The notes below the pieces were generated by a model. It did no database searches and was not told where the DNA came from. It was given only the letters and a program-made list of their open reading frames with translations. 64,000 nucleotides of DNA from Marinobacterium iners (GTDB lineage Bacteria > Pseudomonadota > Gammaproteobacteria > Pseudomonadales > Balneatricaceae): the NCBI RefSeq assembly GCF_017310015.1, contig NZ_CP022297.1, forward strand, positions 1,178,001 through 1,242,000, written 5' to 3'. The position numbers were made by a program, and so were the translations under genes. Shown piece after piece: positions 53,036 through 60,410 of the stretch. Each line of letters begins with the position of its first letter. Positions within the stretch are counted from its first letter, which is position 1.

Positions 53036-53728
53036 CTAACGGAGGAAGTTTTCACACAAAGCCCACGCACGATAAGCACTCTGGGGATTATAGAGCACAC
53101 CAGCCTTGGGGTTGTCAGCATCCGGCAGCATGAATGAGTGATAAGTACCACCAAGCGAAACCAGTGTCATGTCCAGTGCCCGGTCATCAAAAAACTGAAT
53201 GGCAGAAGTCACCTCATCAGATGAAACCATTGGGTCCCGACTCCCGTTCAGAATCAGGAAGCGAGTATTTTGGGCTGCATGGCCGGTTATGGATGGCAGC
53301 TTCAGTAACCCGTGAAAACTCACGGCGGTGTCAACGTCATGCTCCTGCAGGCCGGCGTGCAGGGCACACAGTCCGCCAAGACAAAAACCTATTGCAGACA
53401 TGGGCTGGTTCACTGCCGGTATTGCCCGCTTGACTGAAACAATCAATGCGCTTACGTGAGCCTGAAGTACGGCCAGGTCCTGAAGGTAGGGCGATATGGC
53501 GCGTTGTTTCTTCTCAAAGGTTGATAAGTCGGCACTTTCCCCGAAGAAATCGACAAGTATTGCGCTATGTCCGGCTCTGTTAAGTCTTTCGGCCACGTCG
53601 CGTTCGAAGTCTGTAATCCCTGCCCAGGTGGAGAAAACCAGTATCTGTCTGCCGTGTGAGGTCTCCTTCATCGGGTATAGCTCATGCCTGTGTGATGCTT
53701 CACCCAAACTCACCGAAATCGTGTTCAT
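53036..53728 (-). CDS. Dienelactone hydrolase family protein
   Basis: A 230-residue alpha/beta hydrolase of the dienelactone hydrolase family. The nucleophile is Cys in IGFCLGG, with Asp in LNGSRDPMVSSDE and His in GGTYHSFM completing the triad. The canonical enzyme opens dienelactone in chloroaromatic pathways, but many family members have other ester substrates. The ATG at 53728 follows GAGGTGGTGAC; a start seven codons upstream is less likely. It is divergent from the aromatic operon, sharing a 264-bp AT-rich intergenic region. Confidence 0.85.
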   Translation of the reverse strand: MNTISVSLGEASHRHELYPMKETSHGRQILVFSTWAGITDFERDVAERLNRAGHSAILVDFFGESADLSTFEKKQRAISPYLQDLAVLQAHVSALIVSVKRAIPAVNQPMSAIGFCLGGLCALHAGLQEHDVDTAVSFHGLLKLPSITGHAAQNTRFLILNGSRDPMVSSDEVTSAIQFFDDRALDMTLVSLGGTYHSFMLPDADNPKAGVLYNPQSAYRAWALCENFLR

Positions 53729-53932
53729 GTCACCACCTCTACAATACATACATATATGTATCTTATTTTATTGTTGGTATCACAGTCTTGTAAAATGGTT
53801 TTGTTTTTAAAGAACATACTATTCTGTTAATGCAACAGTTTTTATATGTTTATAAACAACAGGTTATATGTTTTTTGATCATTTTTTATCTTGTTTATGA
53901 ATGTTTTTCAGTGTTGAGAATCACTCGATCTG

Positions 53933-53974
53933 TTGACGGTTGTGTACGTACTCACTAGTATCTGGATACACAAC
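53933..53974 (+). promoter_or_regulatory. Promoter of the aromatic operon with an overlapping inverted repeat
   Basis: TTGACG (53933-53938), a 17-base spacer and TAGTAT (53956-53961) make a near-consensus sigma-70 promoter. GTTGTGTA (53939-53946) directly after the -35 and TACACAAC (53967-53974) over the expected start point are perfect 8-bp inverted arms, 28 bases centre to centre. A dimeric repressor bound there would cover the promoter. GGAGGTG follows before the first gene. The region 53750-53930 upstream is AT-rich with no ORF I can support. Confidence 0.7.
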
Positions 53975-53992
53975 TGTATGTTCGGAGGTGTG

Positions 53993-54820
53993 ATGAAAGA
54001 GTCAGATCGCAAGTTTGTTCAGGCGGCCGGTCATGAAACGGCGTACTTTGAATGCGGTGCCGGAGCGCCTCTGTTGCTGCTGCATGGTTCAGGTCCGGGT
54101 GTATCCGGTTGGACCAATTGGGGCGGCGTCATGGATCAGCTGGCGGAAAACTTCCATGTCATCGTGCCGGATATTGCCGGTTTCGGTTTTACCGAGTTCA
54201 AGGAAGAAACCCATTACGACATCAAGTTCTGGGTTAATCATCTGGTTGAATTCATGGATGCCATCGGTCTGGATAAGGCGTCTCTGGTCGGCAATTCCTT
54301 CGGTGGCGCGGTCGGTATCGGTCTGGCGTTGTTCAATCCGGAGCGTCTCGACAAGCTGGTGCTGCTGGGTACGCCGGCAGGTACTTTTGTACAGACCAAG
54401 GGGCTGGCGGGTGCCTGGTTGTACGAACCGTCAGTCGAGAACATGCGCTCACTGATGGAGCTTTTCCCTTACGACACGTCATTGATCACGGATGAATTGG
54501 TGCAGTCACGCTATGAGGCCAGTGCGCGACCCGGTGCACAGGATGCCTTGCGCAAACTCATTCCTCAGCCAAGTACAGATGGCGAAACCATGGTGAAGGG
54601 CTTCCCGGAAAAGGCCGTTAAGAACATCAAGGCGCCGACTCTGGTTTTGCATGGACGTGAAGACAATGTAGTGCCAGTTCAGTGTGGGCGTGTGCTGTCC
54701 GAGAACATCCCCAACAGTGATCTGTATGTGTTTGGTCAGTGCGGCCACTGGGTGCAGACCGAGCAGAAACAGAAGTTCCTCAAAATTCTGAACAGCTTTA
54801 TCGGCGGGGGGCAGGCATGA
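53993..54820 (+). CDS. Meta-cleavage product hydrolase (C-C bond hydrolase)
   Basis: A 275-residue alpha/beta hydrolase of the BphD/XylF/CarC type, which splits the ring-fission product into a 2-hydroxypenta-2,4-dienoate and an acid. The triad is Ser102 (VGNSFGGA), Asp224 (GREDNVVP) and His252 (CGHWVQ); the oxyanion segment HGSGPGVSGW (31-40) is typical of C-C hydrolases. I chose the ATG at 53993 after GGAGGTG; the longer frame would add 20 residues. It is first in the operon and overlaps the next gene as ATGA. Confidence 0.9.
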   Translation: MKESDRKFVQAAGHETAYFECGAGAPLLLLHGSGPGVSGWTNWGGVMDQLAENFHVIVPDIAGFGFTEFKEETHYDIKFWVNHLVEFMDAIGLDKASLVGNSFGGAVGIGLALFNPERLDKLVLLGTPAGTFVQTKGLAGAWLYEPSVENMRSLMELFPYDTSLITDELVQSRYEASARPGAQDALRKLIPQPSTDGETMVKGFPEKAVKNIKAPTLVLHGREDNVVPVQCGRVLSENIPNSDLYVFGQCGHWVQTEQKQKFLKILNSFIGGGQA

Positions 54821-55101
54821 GTCGGGACGTGCTTGAGCGCATCCTCTGGAGCCTCTCCGTGGATCGCTTTTCAAAAGAAAAATACCGCGAAGACCCGCAA
54901 AAATTCCTGAGTCGCTTCCCGGTTGATGAAGAGGGCGTACGCATGATTCTTGAGTTCGACGTCAAGGGAATGCAGGAAGTCGGCGTGAACCCGATGTTGA
55001 CGCTTGGCTACTGGATCGAGATGTCACCGGATCGCCGGGTTTCTTCCTACAACCGCAAGCTGGGCTCTGATTCCGCCCACTCCGCATCCATTAAGGGGTA
55101 A
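54817..55101 (+). CDS. Extradiol dioxygenase small subunit (LigA/CarBa type)
   Basis: A 94-residue protein of the LigA family, the small helical subunit of class III ring-cleavage dioxygenases. It has the family's helical RFSKEKYREDPQKFLSRF segment. This subunit helps close the active site of the LigB-type partner encoded five bases downstream. The ATG lies within the hydrolase stop (ATGA), so the correct start is 54817 and not any farther upstream. Two-chain LigAB/CarBaBb enzymes have this exact order. Confidence 0.88.
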   Translation: MSRDVLERILWSLSVDRFSKEKYREDPQKFLSRFPVDEEGVRMILEFDVKGMQEVGVNPMLTLGYWIEMSPDRRVSSYNRKLGSDSAHSASIKG

Positions 55102-55106
55102 GCATC

Positions 55107-55949
55107 ATGGCAGAGATTACTGGCGGATTTCTGGTACCGCACGACCCGGTCATGTTTGTGGCCCCTGATGCACCCGAGGCGGAGAAAGCCAAAAAAGTGT
55201 GGGATGCCTACGAAGCCTGTGCTGAACGTTTGGCCGAGAGTGGCGCGTCCAGCGTCATTATCGTTGGCAATGACCATTACATGCTGTTTGGCACCACTTG
55301 CCTGCCCAAGTACTGCATTGCCACCGGGCATGTGGAAGGTCCGTTGGACCAGTTGCCGGGGCTAAAGAAAGAGCAGGTGCAGAACCACGAAGCGCTGGCG
55401 CAACACATCGCGGCTCATGGCAGTGAAACCGGATTCGACTGGGCCGTGGCACGCTCGTTTACCACGGATCACGCGTTCTCCATCCCCTACAAGCTGATTG
55501 TGCGTCGTGCCGAGGAAATCAGCGGCCGCAGCATCAGTGCGATACCGGTTTACCTGGCCAGCGCTGTAGACCCCTTTATTACCAAGACTCGCGCGCGTCA
55601 GTTGGGTGAACAGATCCGAGGTGCCGTCGAAGCGTTCGATAGTGACGAGCAGGTATTTGTAATCGGCAGCGGCGGTATCAGCCATTGGGTTGGCGTCAAG
55701 GAAACCGGCAAGGTCAACGAAGAATTCGATCGTCAGATCATTGACCTGTGCTGCAACGCCAATATCGATGGGCTAGTGGCCTTTACCGATGAGCAGGTGT
55801 TGGAGAACGGCGGTAACGGTGCGATGGAAATTCGTAACTTCATTTGCGCCATGGCAGCCGTGAATGCACCACGCGGCGAACTGATCGAGTATCAGCCGGT
55901 GCCGGAATGGGTGACCGGTCTGGGCTTTATTGAATTGAAGAAAGGCTGA
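55107..55949 (+). CDS. Class III extradiol ring-cleavage dioxygenase (LigB/CarBb type)
   Basis: The catalytic Fe(II) subunit that opens a catechol ring beside the diol. The residues match protocatechuate 4,5-dioxygenase LigB: His12 and His57 plus Glu241 as iron ligands, and His193 as the catalytic base. Length 280. Together with a separate LigA-type chain and a C-C hydrolase it most resembles the CarBa-CarBb-CarC set for biaryl or alkyl catechols, rather than protocatechuate cleavage. The natural substrate cannot be read from the sequence. Confidence 0.9.
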   Translation: MAEITGGFLVPHDPVMFVAPDAPEAEKAKKVWDAYEACAERLAESGASSVIIVGNDHYMLFGTTCLPKYCIATGHVEGPLDQLPGLKKEQVQNHEALAQHIAAHGSETGFDWAVARSFTTDHAFSIPYKLIVRRAEEISGRSISAIPVYLASAVDPFITKTRARQLGEQIRGAVEAFDSDEQVFVIGSGGISHWVGVKETGKVNEEFDRQIIDLCCNANIDGLVAFTDEQVLENGGNGAMEIRNFICAMAAVNAPRGELIEYQPVPEWVTGLGFIELKKG

Positions 55950-55955
55950 GCAGCA

Positions 55956-56303
55956 ATGGAAGTTATTGAAAAGGTGTTTTTGTGCAAGGTGTCAGAGCTT
56001 GCCGAAAATCAGGTCAAGAAAATCGATAACGCCGAGTTTGGTGACATCGCGGTGTACAACCTCGGTGGTCAGTATTACGCGACTGCGGATCTTTGTACGC
56101 ATGCCACGGCATCTCTGGCTGAGGGTGATATTGAAGATGATCTGATCACCTGCCCCGTTCATTGGGGACAGTTTCATATACCGACTGGCAAGGCGCAGGG
56201 GTTTCCCTGCGAAATCGACCTGAAAACCTATCCGGTCGAGATTGAGGGTGACGAGATATTTGCCTTGATTGAGGCAGATCCGGCGTTAATTGCGAAAGGC
56301 TAA
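55956..56303 (+). CDS. Rieske-type ferredoxin of a ring-hydroxylating dioxygenase
   Basis: A 115-residue soluble 2Fe-2S Rieske protein. Ligands are Cys47-x-His49 (CTHA) and Cys66-x2-His69 (CPVHWGQF), without the extra disulfide cysteines of bc1 Rieske proteins. It passes electrons to the oxygenase encoded 20 bases downstream. A dedicated ferredoxin reductase is not in the window, so one must be supplied from elsewhere. The start follows GAGCAGC just after the ligB-like stop. Confidence 0.92.
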   Translation: MEVIEKVFLCKVSELAENQVKKIDNAEFGDIAVYNLGGQYYATADLCTHATASLAEGDIEDDLITCPVHWGQFHIPTGKAQGFPCEIDLKTYPVEIEGDEIFALIEADPALIAKG

Positions 56304-56322
56304 GGCTAAAAGGTGTTAGACC

Positions 56323-57669
56323 ATGGGAAATATAATTAAAACACTCGATGTAACGGATTCGCTGACGGGGCTCAAGGATGTCTGTGACCTTGAGAACGGT
56401 CGCATTGCAGGCAAGATCTTCTACGATCAGGAGATCTATGAGCAGGAGCTGGAAAAGGTATTCGCACGTTGCTGGCTGTTTGTGGCGCACGAATCACAGA
56501 TCCCGAAAACCGGTGACTACATCACTACCTCCATGGGTGAAGATGAAGTGATCGTGATTCGCCAGAAGAGCGGCGGCATCAAGGTATTTCTGAATGCCTG
56601 TCCGCACCGTGGCAACAAGGTCTGCTTTGCCGAGTCCGGCAGCACGCGTGGTTTTATTTGTAACTACCATGGCTGGTCCTTCAATGTCGAAGGCAACCTG
56701 GTTGGCCAGCATGAGTCTGGCGTTTACGAAGACAGCAATTTCGACAAGTCCAAGTGGGGTCTGAAAGAGGTTGCTCAGGTCGATTCCTACAAGGGTCTGG
56801 TCTTTGCCACCTTCGATGCCAATGCTCCGTCTCTGAAGGAGTACCTGGGTCCGATCGCCTGGTACATGGATGCCCTGTTCGACAATCAGGAGGGCGGTAC
56901 CGAGTTTGTCGGTGGCTGCATCCGTTCTACCTATGAGTGCAACTGGAAAATTGCCGCTGAAAACTTTGTGGGCGACATTCTGCACGCAGGCTGGACACAT
57001 GACTCCGCTGCCCGTGCGATGCTGGGTGGCTCCGTTGCCAAGGTCAGCGACTTCGAAGAGTCCTATTCCGTCAACTGGAATGGTCACGGATACGAATTTG
57101 CACTGGATACCGTGGGCAACGTGGCGGTACTGGGTGAAAGTGCCCTGAATAAGTACCTGCATACCATCAAGCCGTCCGTGGCCGAGCGCCTTGGCGACTT
57201 CCGCTCCAACATGATCGGTTCGGTTTCGTCCTGCACCATCTTCCCGAACTTCTCTTTCCTGCCGGGCCAGAACACCGTGCGTATATGGCAGCCGCGTGGG
57301 CCGAACAAGATGGAACTGTTTACCTGGGTCGTGGTGAACAAGAGTGCACCCGAAGAGGTGAAGGAAAAATGGCGCAAGGGTGCCATGATGACCTTTTCCC
57401 CGACCGGCGTATTCGAAATGGACGACGGCGAAAACTGGGAATACTGCACCAAGACCGCCAAGGGGCGTGTCACGGCTCAGCAGGACCTGTTTGTAGGTTT
57501 GGGCATGGATACTCTGCTGACCGATACTCCGCTGCCGGCTAACGTTTATGAAGGCCAGCTCAATGAGGCCAACTCCCGTGCTTTCTACCAGTACTGGTAT
57601 GACATGCTGAATTCCCGCAGCTGGAACGAAGTTCCCAATCGCAACGTTGGCAAGCAGGAGGCTGAATAA
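56323..57669 (+). CDS. Aromatic-ring-hydroxylating dioxygenase, alpha subunit
   Basis: The catalytic subunit that adds O2 to an aromatic ring to form a cis-dihydrodiol. The Rieske ligands are Cys93-x-His95 and Cys113-x2-His116. The mononuclear iron ligands are His221 and His226, with Asp218 as electron bridge (NFVGDILHAGWTH), and an Asp at 367/368 in DDGENW. Length 448 fits the two-subunit naphthalene/biphenyl/benzoate groups. The substrate is not deducible. Its stop overlaps the beta-subunit ATG. Confidence 0.94.
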   Translation: MGNIIKTLDVTDSLTGLKDVCDLENGRIAGKIFYDQEIYEQELEKVFARCWLFVAHESQIPKTGDYITTSMGEDEVIVIRQKSGGIKVFLNACPHRGNKVCFAESGSTRGFICNYHGWSFNVEGNLVGQHESGVYEDSNFDKSKWGLKEVAQVDSYKGLVFATFDANAPSLKEYLGPIAWYMDALFDNQEGGTEFVGGCIRSTYECNWKIAAENFVGDILHAGWTHDSAARAMLGGSVAKVSDFEESYSVNWNGHGYEFALDTVGNVAVLGESALNKYLHTIKPSVAERLGDFRSNMIGSVSSCTIFPNFSFLPGQNTVRIWQPRGPNKMELFTWVVVNKSAPEEVKEKWRKGAMMTFSPTGVFEMDDGENWEYCTKTAKGRVTAQQDLFVGLGMDTLLTDTPLPANVYEGQLNEANSRAFYQYWYDMLNSRSWNEVPNRNVGKQEAE

Positions 57670-58208
57670 TGACTGCTCTGTATGATGAACTGCGTCCGGT
57701 TTCAGTAGAACAGCATTACCGCGTATCTCACTTTCTGAACTACGAATACCGTTTGCTGGATGACGAGCGCTTTGATGACTGGCTGGGATTGATGCACGAA
57801 GAGGTCCATTACTGGATGCCGGGCATCGAGAACCGTCGTCGTGAGAATCTGCTGGAGCATGGTTTTTACGCCGCAGACCACATGGCATTTTTTGATGACG
57901 GTTTGCGCGACCTTGGGCGCCGTGTTGCACGTTTCAAGCAACCTTCTGCCTGGGCGGAAAATCCGGCAACCCGTAATGTGCATCAGCTGACCAATATCGA
58001 AGTCTATTACGGTGAAAACGATGGTGAGTATGTCGTGTATTCCACCTTTCAGAGCGTGCGAAGCCGTGGTCTGGATGAAGAATATGTGATCTATGGTCGT
58101 CGTCAGGATCTGATCGTGGAGAACGGGGAGGGCTTCAAGATCAAGAAGCGTCTTATCCTGATCCCGAACGCGACGTTGACCTGCAAAAACATCAACACCT
58201 TCCTCTGA
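57669..58208 (+). CDS. Aromatic-ring-hydroxylating dioxygenase, beta subunit
   Basis: The 179-residue structural subunit of an alpha3-beta3 dioxygenase, with the cystatin-like SnoaL fold. Segments such as FLNYEYRLLDDERFDDWLG near the start and VHQLTNIEVYY in the middle are typical of the family. It starts within the alpha stop codon, so the two subunits are made together. Confidence 0.92.
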   Translation: MTALYDELRPVSVEQHYRVSHFLNYEYRLLDDERFDDWLGLMHEEVHYWMPGIENRRRENLLEHGFYAADHMAFFDDGLRDLGRRVARFKQPSAWAENPATRNVHQLTNIEVYYGENDGEYVVYSTFQSVRSRGLDEEYVIYGRRQDLIVENGEGFKIKKRLILIPNATLTCKNINTFL

Positions 58209-58216
58209 GGTGCCAC

Positions 58217-58999
58217 ATGACAGTACTGGATTCCAAGGTGGCCCTTGTATCAGGGGGTGCCGATGGCATCGGTCGGGCCGTGGTCGAGCGTTACCTGGCC
58301 GAAGGCGCCCGGGTAGCGGTGTTCGATATCAATGCCGACAAGCTGGATGCGCTCAAACGTGACTTCCCCAAGGGGCTGATCACGGTGCAGGGCGATGTGA
58401 CCCGGTACGAAGATAACGAACGCGCGGTGGCCGAAACGGTCGCCGCGTTCGGCAAACTTGATATCTTCGTGGGTAATGCGGCGCTGTTCGACTACTTCGT
58501 ACCGCTGCGCAAAATCGCACCTGAAAAACTCGCCGACAATTTCGATAGCCTGTTTCGCGTCAACGTATTGGGGTATTTGAACGGGGTGCGTGCGGCACAG
58601 GAAGAGTTGAGCAAAAGCGGCGGAAATATCATTTTGACCGTGTCCAACTCCGGCTTTTACCCCGGTGGCGGCGGCATTTTGTACGTCACGTCCAAACATG
58701 CGGTCGTAGGCATGATTAAACAGCTCGCCTATGAGATGGCACCTAATGTACGCGTTAACGGAGTGTCTCCCGGTGCAACCGATACCGAGATGAAGTCGGT
58801 GGACGGCATTTCGGGGCGTGCTCAGCCACTCAATCATATTCAGGGATTCCATGAAAATGCGGCCAATGCCGTGCCGCTCAAGCGGATGGCCTCTCCCTCG
58901 GATCATGCCGCGCTTTATGTTGTGCTGGCCTCTAATGAACAGTCCCCGATGACGACCGGCTGTGTCATTCACAGTGACGGCGGTTGGGTTGCACGCTGA
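58217..58999 (+). CDS. cis-Dihydrodiol dehydrogenase (SDR)
   Basis: A short-chain dehydrogenase that would rearomatise the cis-diol to a catechol with NAD+. The cofactor motif GGADGIGR is at 13-20, NAA at 87-89, and the catalytic Ser143, Tyr156 and Lys160 are in place. The SNSGFYPGGGGILY segment (143-156) and GNAALFDY are the hallmark of the BphB/dihydrodiol subgroup. Length 260. It follows the beta subunit by eight bases. Confidence 0.92.
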   Translation: MTVLDSKVALVSGGADGIGRAVVERYLAEGARVAVFDINADKLDALKRDFPKGLITVQGDVTRYEDNERAVAETVAAFGKLDIFVGNAALFDYFVPLRKIAPEKLADNFDSLFRVNVLGYLNGVRAAQEELSKSGGNIILTVSNSGFYPGGGGILYVTSKHAVVGMIKQLAYEMAPNVRVNGVSPGATDTEMKSVDGISGRAQPLNHIQGFHENAANAVPLKRMASPSDHAALYVVLASNEQSPMTTGCVIHSDGGWVAR

Positions 59000-59008
59000 G
59001 GAGGGTTT

Positions 59009-59947
59009 ATGAACCTGTTTAATGAATTGCGTTTGCCACTGGTGGTAGCGCCAATGTTTTTGGTGTCTTCACCGGATTTGATTATCGCCAGCGCGCGCTC
59101 GGGTGTGATTGGAGCCTTGCCGGCGGCCAACGCACGTACAGTGGAAACACTGGATGAGTGGATGGTGCAGATTCACGCAGCCCTGCATGCCAGTCGGCAG
59201 CCCTGGCTGCTCAATATGATTGTGCACTCTTCTTACGATCGTTTTGATGCAGAGCTGGATCTGGTGCGTCGTTATCAACCCGCTATCGTATCGACTGCCT
59301 TGGGGTCACCTGCACGCGTGACCGATGCCGTAAAGGCGTATGGTGGCAAAGTGTTTGCTGATGTGATCACGCCGGCGATGGCGAAAAAGTCGATTGCAGC
59401 CGGTGTTGATGGCCTGATTCTGGTGTGCAGTGGAGCGGGTGGCCATACCGGGCAATACAATCCTCTTGCCTTTATCAATGAGGTACGCACTTTCTGGGAT
59501 GGCCCCCTGGGCGTTGCGGGCTGTATCTCGCGAGGTGCGGATGTGCTGGCAATGCAGGCGGCCGGGGCTGATTTTGTTGTCTCCGGTACACGCTTTATCG
59601 CTGCGCAAGAGAGTTTTGCCAATGACGACTATCGCGCGATGCTGGTGGCTTCGGGTCTTGAGGATATTGTTGAGACCAAATCGGTCAGCGGCGTCAATGC
59701 AACCTGGATGAAAGCCAGTCTGGAACAGGCGGGAATTGATCCGGAACAGGCCGGCCCCGGTAAGGCGATCGATTTTTCCGGCAACATTTCGACGGCCAAC
59801 AAGGCGTGGAAAGATGTCTGGTCGGCAGGGCAAGGGGTCGGAGCGATTCGTGCCGTGGCATCAGCCGGCAAGATTGTTGATGAGTTGCATGAAGAATATG
59901 TGATGGCTCTGGAAAACATGAAGCGCCTGTCAGAGAGATATCTGTAA
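59009..59947 (+). CDS. Nitronate-monooxygenase-family flavoprotein
   Basis: A 312-residue FMN TIM-barrel protein of the NMO/2-nitropropane dioxygenase family. The FMN-binding signs are the GAGGHTGQYNPL segment (residues about 147-158), AAGADFVVSGTRFIA and the early LVVAPMFLVSSPDL. The same family includes enoyl reductases of the FabK type and other NAD(P)H flavoenzymes, so a true nitronate substrate is not assured. Its role in an aromatic operon is unclear; it may reduce a pathway intermediate. It is directly adjacent to the broken hydratase. Confidence 0.8.
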   Translation: MNLFNELRLPLVVAPMFLVSSPDLIIASARSGVIGALPAANARTVETLDEWMVQIHAALHASRQPWLLNMIVHSSYDRFDAELDLVRRYQPAIVSTALGSPARVTDAVKAYGGKVFADVITPAMAKKSIAAGVDGLILVCSGAGGHTGQYNPLAFINEVRTFWDGPLGVAGCISRGADVLAMQAAGADFVVSGTRFIAAQESFANDDYRAMLVASGLEDIVETKSVSGVNATWMKASLEQAGIDPEQAGPGKAIDFSGNISTANKAWKDVWSAGQGVGAIRAVASAGKIVDELHEEYVMALENMKRLSERYL

Positions 59948-60374
59948 ATGAGCCAGCAAGAATTTAACGCCGTAGCGCAACGAATTATCAAGGCGCGAGC
60001 AGACGCCTGCGCCACAGGGCCGATTTCGTCAGATTATCCTCATTTCGGCATGGGTGACGCTTACGCCATCCAGCAGCTGATCAAGCGCGAAAGGCAAGAC
60101 CAGGGTGGCCGTGTTGTGGGCTACAAAATCGGGCCGACTTCCACTGCCGTGCAGCAACAACTGGATGTGGATCAGCCGGACTTTGGTGTGTTGTTCGCGG
60201 CTATGCAGCGTCGTTCCGGTGCTGGTACGCAAATTGATCGAACTGGGTACGCCTGTGCGAAAAGGTCATCTGGTATTGTCAGGTGCCATGGCGCCGATGG
60301 TGAACATCAAGCCGGGTGTAGATCTCAGATTCAATTTTGAACAGCTTGACGAGTTGGTGCTTAAAGCCAACTGA
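59948..60374 (+). pseudogene. 2-Oxopent-4-enoate hydratase remnant with internal deletion
   Basis: The first 86 residues (to about base 60205) are a normal N-terminus of the MhpD/DmpE family, including GYKIGPTSTAVQQQLGV-like sequence and PDFGVLF. The family then continues for about 260 residues, but here the frame runs into unrelated sequence. The true C-terminus, LIELGTPVRKGHLVLSGAM and 30 more residues, reappears in another frame from about 60225 to 60374. Some 350-450 bases of the middle, with the metal-binding Glu cluster, are missing, and the ends are joined out of frame. Neither the 130- nor the 89-residue frame can be active. Confidence 0.88.
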
Positions 60375-60410
60375 GTCGCGGATAACAATAAAAGAGATAG
60401 AAGGTTCATT

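Noticed and set aside
54238..54444. Small minus-strand ORFs within the aromatic operon
   Set aside because: Short antisense frames without ribosome sites or conserved content.
56494..57930. Long minus-strand ORF (478 codons) opposite the dioxygenase alpha subunit
   Set aside because: Its residues have no recognisable domain and it mirrors the strongly conserved Rieske dioxygenase on the other strand; it is a shadow frame.
60105..60374. Separate small gene of 89 codons
   Set aside because: Only its second half is meaningful, and that half is the C-terminus of the disrupted hydratase.
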